Positions 1 through 7,443 of a DNA stretch of 16,730 nt are shown one piece after another. Source of the DNA: an uncultured bacterium (GTDB taxonomy: Bacteria > Actinomycetota > Actinomycetes > S36-B12); the NCBI GenBank assembly GCA_903896585.1, contig CAITYI010000363.1:1-16730 (forward strand). The letters are read 5' to 3'. A program made the position numbers and the translations under genes. The notes under the pieces were generated by a model. The model was not told the origin of the DNA. It did no database searches and saw only the letters and a program-made list of their open reading frames with translations. The first letter of the stretch is position 1. Every line of letters begins with the position of its first letter.

Positions 1-221
1 ATTGCGCGCGACCCCACCAGCGGTGCACCGATTCGCATGTTCGCAATGTCGATCACCGGCAATAACCCCTCACGGCAGGCAATCTGTGTAGTGTCTAGAC
101 CGCCAGACTCTAGGAATCTTGGGTCGATGTCTGGCGTTACCGATCGTAAGTCGTAGGCGACTCCTTCATCGACCACAACGGGAATTTCCGCACCTACATT
201 GCCCACTCGCATGAAACGCAT
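1..221 (-). CDS. Fumarylacetoacetate hydrolase-family enzyme, N-terminal part only
   Basis: The gene starts with ATG at 221-219 and is cut by the left window edge after 73 codons. An AAAGG ribosome-binding site lies about 8 nt upstream. The visible residues begin MRFMRVG and continue through 'EIPVVVD', 'DLRSVTPDIDP' and 'GLLPVIDIANMRIGAPLVGS'. This is the usual N-terminal domain of FAH-family proteins, which precedes the metal-binding catalytic domain. Family members hydrolyse C-C bonds of 2,4-diketo acids or act as related isomerases and lyases. Next to a lactonase-like amidohydrolase and dehydrogenases, a 2,4-diketo-3-deoxy-sugar-acid hydrolase (as in oxidative L-fucose/L-rhamnose breakdown) is the favoured inference. 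The catalytic Glu/Asp metal ligands lie outside the window, so the exact reaction cannot be judged. It is the last visible gene of the operon, 70 bp after the alcohol dehydrogenase. Confidence 0.8.
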   Translation of the reverse strand, partial: MRFMRVGNVGAEIPVVVDEGVAYDLRSVTPDIDPRFLESGGLDTTQIACREGLLPVIDIANMRIGAPLVGSRA

Positions 222-291
222 TTTTATAACCTTTCACTGCCAACTTATCGAATGATCGCTATCTTTTATTGGTTTAATCGCTAGGTAGAAC

Positions 292-1302
292 TCAAGGGGC
301 CAACAAGATCTTGCTGGCATCCCGTTGATGTGAAGCTAACTCGTGGAACACGTTGGGACCGGAAGCCAATGGCTCAACTGCATCTACTAGAAGTTTTGCT
401 GTGTCAACATTTGCGGCCAGCCAATCAACTGTTGACCGAAAGTCCTCTTTGGAGTAGCAGAACGTTCCCATGATTTCACGCTCCTTGACCGAGACTTCAT
501 ACGCAGGGACTTGGAGTTGTGGCTCAGACATGCCGATCAGAACAAGTCGTCCCCCTCGGCCTGATAGCGACAAACCTTGCGCAACCGACTCACTGGAGCC
601 AACAGCATCGAGCACCGTAACTGAACTGGGTGCTATCGCTTGTACCGCGGACGCCAGTTCTTCGGCAGGGACGGAACGGACACCAAGACGCTCGAGCAAC
701 GCGCGTCGCGAACTAAGGTTCTCCGAAACAATGATCTTGGTCAGGCCAGCTCTCAAGGCTGCAAGAGCAATTGCCTGACCAATGGGCCCTCCACCCAGCA
801 CCACTACGAGATCTTCAGACTCCATGCGGGCTCTGCGAACCGCATGCCATCCCACTGCGAGAGGCTCCACCAGTGCTCCCAGATGTTCGGGAGTTCCTTC
901 CGGTAGCGGAATCAGGTTCTGGATTGGCGCCACAAAGTACTCGGCGAAAGCAGCACTGTGCTCGGGGAAAACGCCGATGACCCGCAGGCTCTCGCATCTT
1001 TGCTCTTCTTGCACCATGCAAGCCGAACACACCCCACATGACATGGCCGGATTGATAACAACAACTTGACCCACTGTTCGACCTTGGCTCTGGTCGCCAA
1101 GTGCCGCAATGCGTCCAACAGTTTCATGACCCATGACCTGTCCCGCATGGCGTCTGCCGGTATGGCCCGTGTACCCATGCAGGTCACTCCCACACACACC
1201 AGTGGCAATAACCTGAATTAGTGCTTCGCCCGATTCGGGCACAGGTACCTCGCGATCCTCCACCACCATCTCCCACGGGGACTTAAATACCAGCGCCTTC
1301 AT
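292..1302 (-). CDS. Zinc-dependent medium-chain alcohol/polyol dehydrogenase
   Basis: This 336-residue protein has the typical length of the sorbitol/threonine dehydrogenase branch of the MDR superfamily. Visible catalytic-zinc ligands are C37 (in GVCGSD), H59-E60 (in GHE) and probably E146. Four structural-zinc cysteines are at C89, C92, C95 and C103. The Rossmann glycine motif GGGPIG spans 170-175. The enzyme should be a soluble NAD(P)-dependent oxidoreductase acting on a secondary alcohol of a sugar or sugar acid. Its start ATG has a GAGG ribosome-binding site, 18 bp downstream of the aminotransferase stop. In this operon it could oxidise a 2-keto-3-deoxy acid to the diketo acid used by the following FAH-family enzyme, or oxidise the incoming sugar. 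Substrate and NAD/NADP preference are not determinable by eye. Confidence 0.9.
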   Translation of the reverse strand: MKALVFKSPWEMVVEDREVPVPESGEALIQVIATGVCGSDLHGYTGHTGRRHAGQVMGHETVGRIAALGDQSQGRTVGQVVVINPAMSCGVCSACMVQEEQRCESLRVIGVFPEHSAAFAEYFVAPIQNLIPLPEGTPEHLGALVEPLAVGWHAVRRARMESEDLVVVLGGGPIGQAIALAALRAGLTKIIVSENLSSRRALLERLGVRSVPAEELASAVQAIAPSSVTVLDAVGSSESVAQGLSLSGRGGRLVLIGMSEPQLQVPAYEVSVKEREIMGTFCYSKEDFRSTVDWLAANVDTAKLLVDAVEPLASGPNVFHELASHQRDASKILLAP

Positions 1303-1320
1303 AATCTTTGCCTCATTTCA

Positions 1321-2460
1321 TCAGCTCTCGGCCCGAAGTTCAGCAATTGCGTGAACGCCCTTCACCACAGAATCTGCACTGTTTGCCAGCGAGATTCTCA
1401 ACCACCCATTGCCGTTCTCTCCAAATGCACTTCCTGGAGCGATCGCCACTTTCTTCCTATCAACGAGATCTAGTGCGAATTTCAGACTGTCTCGGTGCTC
1501 AATGGAAAGCCAGAGGTAGAAGGCTCCCTGTGGCACCAAATACGTCAGTCCACTTTCATTGCAGGCGGCTAGGGCAGCATCGCGTCGGCTTCGATAGGCA
1601 TCAACCATCTCAGTGACGCACTGCTGCGGGCCCTCTAGGGCTGACAGCGCTGCGTACTGGGCCGGACCGGAAACACATGAAATGAGCGGCTCTTGGACTT
1701 TAGAAAGAATGTCGGCCACCTGGGGTGGCACGGCCGCATAACCTACCCGCCAGCCGGTCATCGCATATGTTTTCGAGAAACTATACGTTGAAATTACGCG
1801 GCCATCAGAATCGATTATTGCCGGGCTGGGGCTGGTCCCGTCAAACACAATTTGGTCGTAGCACTCATCGGAGACAATCCAAAGATCATGGGCCTGTGCT
1901 ACCTCGTAGAGTTCTTTGAGGAGGCCCACAGTCGGCACCGATCCCAGTGGATTGGACGGGAAGTTGACCAAAAGCACCCGAGTTTTACTGGTAATCCGGT
2001 CCGCAATCTCCTGTGGATCAGGAAGAAAACCATTCTCGGGACGTAGTGGGTAGTAAATGATATTAGCCGAGAGCAGGTCGGCCATCATTCGAAAATTCGG
2101 CCATCCCGGATCTGGTAGGAGAATTTCATCGCCTGGACTCAACATCGTTACCAAAGATGCATAGATTGCCTCTACCGCTCCCGATGAAACAACAATTTGC
2201 TGTGCATCAACTTCATACCCATTGACTCGATGGATTTTTTCGGCAAGTGCGGCTCTGAGCTCTGGGATTCCTGCGTTGGGCGTGTATCGAGTCTTGCCTT
2301 CCTGAATGGCTCGTACACCACCTTCTCGAATGTGCTCGGGTGTCCCGAAATCAGGTTCGCCCACTTCTAGATGCAAACAATCGGGTGTCCGCCACGCCAA
2401 GTCCATAATTTCGCGTATCCCAGACCTGGGCATACTTTTTACCGAATCACGGTTTTTCAT
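1321..2460 (-). CDS. PLP-dependent class I/II aminotransferase (aspartate aminotransferase-like)
   Basis: A fold-type I aminotransferase of 379 residues, full length for subgroup I. The PLP lysine is K230 in SFSKTYAMTGWRVGY. N170 (SNPLG), D198 and Y201 (SDECYDQ) contact the cofactor, R238 binds phosphate, and R355 (WLRISLANS) is the expected carboxylate-binding arginine. It should exchange an amino group between an amino acid and a 2-oxo acid in the cytoplasm. The ATG overlaps the amidohydrolase end by 14 bp, with GAGGTG about 10 nt upstream, so translational coupling is likely. Aminotransferases are not part of standard sugar-acid catabolic operons. Here it may remove an amine from the imported compound or use pyruvate made by the pathway. 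The family assignment is firm, the substrate unknown. Confidence 0.92.
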   Translation of the reverse strand: MKNRDSVKSMPRSGIREIMDLAWRTPDCLHLEVGEPDFGTPEHIREGGVRAIQEGKTRYTPNAGIPELRAALAEKIHRVNGYEVDAQQIVVSSGAVEAIYASLVTMLSPGDEILLPDPGWPNFRMMADLLSANIIYYPLRPENGFLPDPQEIADRITSKTRVLLVNFPSNPLGSVPTVGLLKELYEVAQAHDLWIVSDECYDQIVFDGTSPSPAIIDSDGRVISTYSFSKTYAMTGWRVGYAAVPPQVADILSKVQEPLISCVSGPAQYAALSALEGPQQCVTEMVDAYRSRRDAALAACNESGLTYLVPQGAFYLWLSIEHRDSLKFALDLVDRKKVAIAPGSAFGENGNGWLRISLANSADSVVKGVHAIAELRAES

Positions 2461-3331
2461 CGCGCGGATTCACCTCTATTGCAAATAAGCGGATGGAATT
2501 TCCACCCATGATTTGGGACATCTCATGTGGACTGAGTCCAGGGAGGTGGATCTGCACAAGATCCCTCAGGGCCGGGTAGCCGGGATTGATTTGTATCCAG
2601 GGCCAATCAGAAGCCCAGAGGAGTCGGCTGGCTCCAAATACCTGTAGCAGTCGATCCGAGGTGTCAATCAAATCCCGGTAGGGATAATCCTCTTCACTGA
2701 AAGCGTAGTGACCGCTGAACAACACGGCTACGTTTTCATGCAGGGCCAATTTATCGACTATCTCCTGGGTGGCCGGTGGAATGGTTGTTGGCACTCTGGG
2801 TCGGCCCCAACTGTCACAATGAAAGCCTGTTTGGCAAATTCCTAAATGGTTCAACACGATAGGAAGATTTGGGAAACGTTCGACAATACCTGCTAAGGCG
2901 CGCAATTGGACTTCATCCGAATAGAACCAAGCCGCAACACCTTTTGCCTCCATTGCGGCAAGTAAGTTCAGGTGTGTGTCTGGAACCTGGAGTGATTTAT
3001 CGGCTCCCAGCGTCCAGATTCGATAGCCAACTAGCGGAACAGCATCAACATGACGATGGAAATCAGAGATGGGGTCAGTTGAAGTAGCATCCATGACCGC
3101 TACGGCTGAAAAGCGATTCGGATGCATCCTGAGTGCGTAACTCATGTACTCGTCATTTTCATCTAAACTCACAAGAATGGAATGATCAACGCCTATTTGC
3201 TGAGCATTCAGTAAGTAGTCAGTTACTTCAGCAGCACGCTCAGCTGGGTACAGTTCGTGTATCCCGCGAGGGAACTCAACTGACATTCCACTGAAGAGAT
3301 GCATGTGTGAGTCGATCAGCACGTCACTCAC
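2447..3331 (-). CDS. Amidohydrolase-superfamily TIM-barrel enzyme (lactonase-like)
   Basis: A 294-residue protein of the amidohydrolase_2 type (COG2159/COG3618-like). The metal-binding HxH is H9-M-H11 in DSHMHLF, a conserved histidine H162 sits in VLNHLG, and the catalytic aspartate is probably D242 in LLWASDWPW. The C-terminal 'GGNSIRLF' matches the family ending GGNAxRLF. Relatives include L-fuconolactonase, 2-pyrone-4,6-dicarboxylate lactonase and ACMSD-like decarboxylases. Among sugar-acid genes, hydrolysis of a sugar lactone to the aldonate is the best guess. The start is GTG at 3331, in a GTGA overlap with the aldolase stop, and the 3' end overlaps the aminotransferase gene. It should be cytoplasmic, as no signal sequence is visible. 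Decarboxylase or amidase activity cannot be excluded. Confidence 0.85.
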   Translation of the reverse strand: MSDVLIDSHMHLFSGMSVEFPRGIHELYPAERAAEVTDYLLNAQQIGVDHSILVSLDENDEYMSYALRMHPNRFSAVAVMDATSTDPISDFHRHVDAVPLVGYRIWTLGADKSLQVPDTHLNLLAAMEAKGVAAWFYSDEVQLRALAGIVERFPNLPIVLNHLGICQTGFHCDSWGRPRVPTTIPPATQEIVDKLALHENVAVLFSGHYAFSEEDYPYRDLIDTSDRLLQVFGASRLLWASDWPWIQINPGYPALRDLVQIHLPGLSPHEMSQIMGGNSIRLFAIEVNPRDEKP

Positions 3332-3966
3332 AATTTTGACTCCGCAGAAACTGTTCCTGTCAGCGACCTGAGCTGGCTCGAGGTCTGTTCATTTGAATCT
3401 GCCCCACTTTGGCTGATCGCTCCGCCAAGGCCTACCGCAAAGGCGCCGGCGGCAATCCAATCTGATGCTGAGGCAACAGAGACACCTCCTGTGGGGATGA
3501 ATCGCACTTCGTTGAAAGGAGCGCAAAGCGCACGCAGATAATCGATGCCTAATGGTCCTGCTGGGAACAATTTAAGGGTGGAGATTCCCATATTCAGAGC
3601 AGCCTGTATTTCTGTTGGAGTTAGCACCCCCGGAATATGGATGAGGCCTTCGGTTCTGCATGCCATTGCGACCTGTTCATTAAGTCCCGGCGCTACGGTG
3701 AATGTGGCGCCCGCATCGCATGCCTGCTGAACGTGCTCCTTGGTGAGAACGGTGCCCACGCCAACATGAGCGAACCCTTTGCTTTTCGCCAAAGCCACCC
3801 CTTGCTGCCATTCAGGAGTGTTGGTGGTGACCTCAACGGCACGTACTCCCATGCTCACCAACCAGTTAAGAGTTCTATCCAACTCAGCAGATGCCCCTCG
3901 AATAACAGCTATCACGGGAGACGTCACGAGGGATTCCTCAAGACTATTTAATGCAACCGAGGTCAT
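3328..3966 (-). CDS. eda: 2-keto-3-deoxy-6-phosphogluconate (KDPG/KDPGal) aldolase
   Basis: A class I aldolase of 212 residues, the normal length for Eda/DgoA. It cleaves 2-keto-3-deoxy-6-phospho-hexonates to pyruvate and glyceraldehyde 3-phosphate. The Schiff-base lysine is K132 in STLKLFPAGPLG. The catalytic glutamate is E45 in AVEVTTNTPEW, R23 sits in PVIAVIRG, and GTVL is at 72-75. The phosphate-binding glycines lie at GGVS (160-163) and around 180-182. The ATG overlaps the kinase stop as ATGA, and the gene end overlaps the amidohydrolase start as GTGA. Kinase and aldolase together form a complete lower branch for a 2-keto-3-deoxy sugar acid. Gluconate- versus galactonate-type stereochemistry cannot be told from the sequence. 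Confidence 0.92.
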   Translation of the reverse strand: MTSVALNSLEESLVTSPVIAVIRGASAELDRTLNWLVSMGVRAVEVTTNTPEWQQGVALAKSKGFAHVGVGTVLTKEHVQQACDAGATFTVAPGLNEQVAMACRTEGLIHIPGVLTPTEIQAALNMGISTLKLFPAGPLGIDYLRALCAPFNEVRFIPTGGVSVASASDWIAAGAFAVGLGGAISQSGADSNEQTSSQLRSLTGTVSAESKL

Positions 3967-4928
3967 CGTCGAATTCTCCGGTCATCTGGGGCGACAATGT
4001 CACTGCGTTGAAATGACGCAGCGTCTTTTGCATGTGTTTGAGTCCATGCGGATGCAAGGGTTGAGAATTCGGCAGCACTCTTTGCATCCATCCCCTCTTC
4101 AATGCAAGCAATGAAAGTCCCTGCACCCGCATCTCCAGCTCCGATCGGGTCAACTACTCTGCCTTTACATTCATGAGAAATATCGACATCATGTCCAAAA
4201 ACTCTCACGCTGTTAATGCCCAATTCACCGACTCTGCCGCGTCGGTCAGGAACGACAACGTATTCCAATTCATAGTTTGCGATCGCCTTCTCCGCAGCAG
4301 AATGTAGGTCGTCACCCAACTTCAAAGTCTCGATCAGGTCATGTGTCGAGGCGAACAACACATCTGTATGTGGCAAAATTTCCAATGCCCAAGATTTTGT
4401 CTCAGAGGAAGACGCGAGCTTGCTCCGGTGGTTGATCTCAAAGTAGCGCCGCCATGATCGGCTTCCTGAAAAGAGTGAAGAGACCACTTCCCGAGGTCCA
4501 TCACCGAGAGCCAGAGTGATGCCGGAGGAGAACACCGCTGAGAAGTCTGTTCCATCAATGAGTGGTGTCGCCACTTCACGAGAGAGGAATCTGACCGCTG
4601 AGTAGTCCCGGTCGTAAATGACGGTCACCCCACGCGGGTCTGGACCGACCTCAGCGAAGTAGATGCCTACCCGACCTTCGCCCTTGGAGATAATCGGGTC
4701 TACACCGTGGCTGCGCGCATGCCGGATGATCTTCTCCGCCAAAGCCCCTTCAGGGAGTTGACTAAGCCACGAGCTCTCCAGGCCCATGCACTTAGCAGCA
4801 ATTGCAACGTTTAGTTCCGCCCCACCCACAGACACCTCTAATTGGGGACTGTCCATGAACGCTTGCTGCATCGGCGGACTGAAACGCAGCATGGCCTCAC
4901 CAACAGTGAGCAGACGTGGTGTGGTCAC
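3963..4928 (-). CDS. kdgK: PfkB-family sugar kinase, probable 2-keto-3-deoxygluconate kinase
   Basis: A ribokinase/PfkB-fold kinase of 321 residues. The N-terminal 'LLTVGEAMLRFSPP' and 'VGGAELNVA' (34-42) form the sugar-binding signature. The ATP-site/anion-hole motif is DPIGAGDAGAGTF at 260-272, with catalytic base D266. The usual GAGDAFAG here reads GAGDAGAG, a mild deviation that keeps the essential residues. The adjacent KDPG-type aldolase makes 2-keto-3-deoxy-hexonate phosphorylation the most likely reaction. It starts at GTG 4928 in a GTGA overlap with the upstream permease and ends in an ATGA overlap with the aldolase, so expression should be tightly coupled. Another sugar substrate, such as a 5-dehydro sugar acid or a ketose, remains possible. 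Confidence 0.85.
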   Translation of the reverse strand: MTTPRLLTVGEAMLRFSPPMQQAFMDSPQLEVSVGGAELNVAIAAKCMGLESSWLSQLPEGALAEKIIRHARSHGVDPIISKGEGRVGIYFAEVGPDPRGVTVIYDRDYSAVRFLSREVATPLIDGTDFSAVFSSGITLALGDGPREVVSSLFSGSRSWRRYFEINHRSKLASSSETKSWALEILPHTDVLFASTHDLIETLKLGDDLHSAAEKAIANYELEYVVVPDRRGRVGELGINSVRVFGHDVDISHECKGRVVDPIGAGDAGAGTFIACIEEGMDAKSAAEFSTLASAWTQTHAKDAASFQRSDIVAPDDRRIRR

Positions 4929-5878
4929 GTTCGTGCTCCCCGCTTGGACACGAAAAGTGCAATAGCTATAACGATGATTCCTCCACGGAACAGTCCTTGG
5001 CTGTACTGAGAGACCCCGATCATGTTAAGTGAATTATCTATCAGAGTGAGCAGCACAGCTCCACCGATCGCTCCGATGAGTTTGCCTCGTCCGCCCATCA
5101 GCGAGGCCCCACCAATGATGACGGCTGTAATCGCTGCCAATTCGAGGCCCTCCCCTGTGGTGGGCGCTCCCACCCCAGCCCGAGATACTTGGGCGATTCC
5201 AGCGGTCACGGCGAAGAGAGAGCAAATCACAAGCGACCAAGTGATGACCGGGCCACTGTTCACTCCCGAACGTCGGGCCACTTCCGGATCGCCACCGACT
5301 GCATACATGCGCATAGCGAGCCGTGAGAAGTGGAACCACGCGAACACAATTGCTCCGACTACCGCTAGTGCGATGACAGAGTAAGGCAGAGGTCCGATAC
5401 GCCCGTAGAAGAAGTCAACGATCGGAGTGGGAACACTTCCCACTCCCTTGACCGTGTAGGCCAGCACCAAACCTTCAAGCACTGCGAACATCCCTAAGGT
5501 AGCAATAAAGGATGGGACCTTGAAGACAACAACAAGCAGCGAATTAATCAAACCGACCGTCAGTCCAATGGCATAGGCAAGTGCAACGGCAGCGAGGAAC
5601 TTGCCCATGTCGCCGTCGCCAATACCTGAGACGAGCACAGCTGTCAGTTTCACCAGCGCGGCAACTGAAAGGTCGATCTGGCCGGCAATTATCGCAATGA
5701 ACAGACCCACGGTGATGATGATCAGCGGAACTGTTTGACCCAGCAGGTTGGGGATATTGCGTTCGGTCAGGAATGTGTCTGAAAGGAATATTGATACAAC
5801 GGCTAGCCCGGCAACGATCAACCACACGGCCTGACCGCTCGTGAAAAGATTGGAGAAACGATTCCTTATTGAACTCAT
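4925..5878 (-). CDS. Sugar ABC transporter permease (RbsC family), first of two
   Basis: A very hydrophobic 317-residue protein with about eight to ten predicted membrane segments, typical of ribose/galactose-type (BPD_transp_2) permeases. The family motif near residue 68 reads AGQIDLSV, against the usual GGIDLSVG. The cytoplasmic coupling region reads 'GGDPEVARRSGVNSGPV' (195-210), followed by IIGGASLMGGRG at 254-265. It forms the membrane channel with the other permease in this operon and the double ATPase. The ATG overlaps the ATPase stop as ATGA, and the end overlaps the kinase start as GTGA. Substrate identity is not encoded in visible motifs. Confidence 0.92.
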   Translation of the reverse strand: MSSIRNRFSNLFTSGQAVWLIVAGLAVVSIFLSDTFLTERNIPNLLGQTVPLIIITVGLFIAIIAGQIDLSVAALVKLTAVLVSGIGDGDMGKFLAAVALAYAIGLTVGLINSLLVVVFKVPSFIATLGMFAVLEGLVLAYTVKGVGSVPTPIVDFFYGRIGPLPYSVIALAVVGAIVFAWFHFSRLAMRMYAVGGDPEVARRSGVNSGPVITWSLVICSLFAVTAGIAQVSRAGVGAPTTGEGLELAAITAVIIGGASLMGGRGKLIGAIGGAVLLTLIDNSLNMIGVSQYSQGLFRGGIIVIAIALFVSKRGART

Positions 5879-7443
5879 GACTGCCTCACCGAGCTGTACT
5901 GCAAGACCATAGTTTCGGTAGCTTCATCGCCAATCAGTTCGCGAACAATACATCCGTCGCGAACCACGAGAATGCGGTTAGTGAGCGCCAATACGTCTTC
6001 GATCTCTGAACTGACCACTATGACCGCCGTTCCCTGCTCAGCGATCTGTCCGACAATGTCCACGATCTCGGATTTGGCACCAATATCCACACCCCTGAGG
6101 GGTTCATCAAGTAGAAGGAGCTTCGGATTCGTCCCGATGCACCGGGCGATCACGACTTTCTGCTGGTTGCCCCCCGACAGATAACGGACCTCCTGATTCA
6201 TGGAGGCGATCTTGATGCTCAGCCGATCAACCATTTCCTGGGTTCGACCACGTGATGATGATCGTGAGATGAATCCCAAACGAGAGATGCGACTTAGTAT
6301 CGATAGAACAGTGTTGCTGATCACCGATTGGTTCAGGATCAATCCAAGTCGCTTCCGATCCTCGGGGACGAGCACGATTCCTTGGGCAATTGCTGAACGA
6401 GGCGTGCGGAGGTTGAGCACTGTTTGCCCCAAGTTCACCTTCCCTGATAACGGTGGCTCGAGCCCTGCCAACAGCCGCAGAATGCGGGAGCGTCCGGAAC
6501 CGGTCAGGCCCGCAATGCCCACGATTTCACCGGACTGAACCTCGAAGTTCAACGCCTCCCCTGCCATTCCAGGAAGCACAACATTCTGGACCGAAAGCGT
6601 CGGTCCATCCTGCGCACGCGACACACCCACCTGCCACTTTGGTGGTGCATCGAGAAGGACCTCACGGCCCACCATCGCTGAGATCATCTCCGTCTTGGAG
6701 ACTTCTGATCGAGCTTCATCCAGTACTTTGCGGCCATCTCTCATTACGGTCACAACATCAGCGATCTCTTGGACTTCGTCCAATCGGTGAGTGATGTAGA
6801 CAACGGCAATTCCGCCAGCTGTCAAACGGCGAACCATGGCGTACAACAGGTCAAGCTCCTGGCTTCCCAAAACCGCACTTGGTTCATCCAGGATGACAAC
6901 GCGCGCTTGGCGGGTCAATGCTTTCGAAATCTCAACAAGTTGCTGATTTGCAATATTTAGGTCACCTACAACGGTACCGGGATCAATATCGGTTGCACCT
7001 AGAGTGTCAAGGATCTCCCGTGCCTTGGTACGCATCTGAGTGCGACTGATAAGGGGGCCGTGTCCGGGTTCAATTCCTAGGAAGAGGTTCTCAGCAACCG
7101 TCATGTCTGGGAGCAAGCTCAACTCTTGGTACACCGCGACTACTCCGCTGGCAAGGGCTTCACTGGGACTGGCAAAGGAGACCTCTTGACCAGCAAGTTC
7201 CATAACGCCAGAGCTCGCCTGAAGTGCACCGGACATGATGGAAATAAGTGTCGATTTTCCAGCACCATTCTGACCGAGCAATGCGTGAACCTGACCTTCA
7301 TACAAGTCCAGGTCAACATCACGCAATGCCGGGATGCCGGCAAATGCCTTGCTAATCCCGCGCATGCGGAGGAGGGGGGCTTCCCCCTCCTCCGCACTTG
7401 CGTGATTACTAGCAGAGTTTGAGTGAGGAGAGAACTTCTGCAC
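5875..7443 (-). CDS. Ribose-type sugar ABC transporter ATP-binding protein (RbsA family, two NBDs)
   Basis: A tandem ATPase of 522 residues. NBD1 has Walker A GQNGAGKST (57-65), a degenerate signature NIANQQ (163-168), Walker B VVILDE (182-187) and H-loop H219. NBD2 has the family's altered P-loop GLTGSGRS (312-319), EDRKRLGL (361-368), signature LSGGNQQK (422-429) and Walker B LLLLDE (442-447). It powers the two permeases. The chosen start is GTG at 7443, 35 bp inside the end of the binding-protein gene, with AGAGG upstream. The only other in-frame start is ATG at 7365 (496 residues), which would begin MRGISKAF and drop the 'LLRM' residues normally present before this strand. A strong hairpin at 7366-7395 lies between the two candidates. 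The 3' end overlaps the next permease as ATGA. Confidence 0.93.
   Translation of the reverse strand: MQKFSPHSNSASNHASAEEGEAPLLRMRGISKAFAGIPALRDVDLDLYEGQVHALLGQNGAGKSTLISIMSGALQASSGVMELAGQEVSFASPSEALASGVVAVYQELSLLPDMTVAENLFLGIEPGHGPLISRTQMRTKAREILDTLGATDIDPGTVVGDLNIANQQLVEISKALTRQARVVILDEPSAVLGSQELDLLYAMVRRLTAGGIAVVYITHRLDEVQEIADVVTVMRDGRKVLDEARSEVSKTEMISAMVGREVLLDAPPKWQVGVSRAQDGPTLSVQNVVLPGMAGEALNFEVQSGEIVGIAGLTGSGRSRILRLLAGLEPPLSGKVNLGQTVLNLRTPRSAIAQGIVLVPEDRKRLGLILNQSVISNTVLSILSRISRLGFISRSSSRGRTQEMVDRLSIKIASMNQEVRYLSGGNQQKVVIARCIGTNPKLLLLDEPLRGVDIGAKSEIVDIVGQIAEQGTAVIVVSSEIEDVLALTNRILVVRDGCIVRELIGDEATETMVLQYSSVRQS
7366..7395 (-). promoter_or_regulatory. Perfect 13-bp GC-rich hairpin between binding-protein stop and ATPase
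   Basis: Arms 7366-7378 and 7383-7395 are exact reverse complements (GCGGAGGAGGGGG and CCCCCTCCTCCGC) around a 4-nt loop. On the transcribed minus strand the stem begins 13 nt after the binding-protein stop codon (7409) and ends directly against the internal ATG (7365-7363) of the ATPase frame. Eleven of the 13 pairs are G:C. No U-run follows, so it is not a classical intrinsic terminator. A role as an mRNA-stabilising 3' barrier, partial attenuator or translation gate is inferred. Such structures after a binding-protein gene commonly raise its expression relative to the ATPase and permease genes. The structure is seen, its function is not. Confidence 0.75.

Noticed and set aside
2494..2504. 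TGGAATTTCCA palindrome resembling an IclR-family site
   Set aside because: It lies within the 3' coding end of the amidohydrolase gene, where it encodes the conserved GGNS segment, and is not near a plausible promoter.
7366..7395. Intrinsic transcription terminator after the binding-protein gene
   Set aside because: The stem is strong but no U-run follows, and it lies inside the ATPase reading frame of the same operon. Partial attenuation or mRNA stabilisation is more reasonable than full termination.
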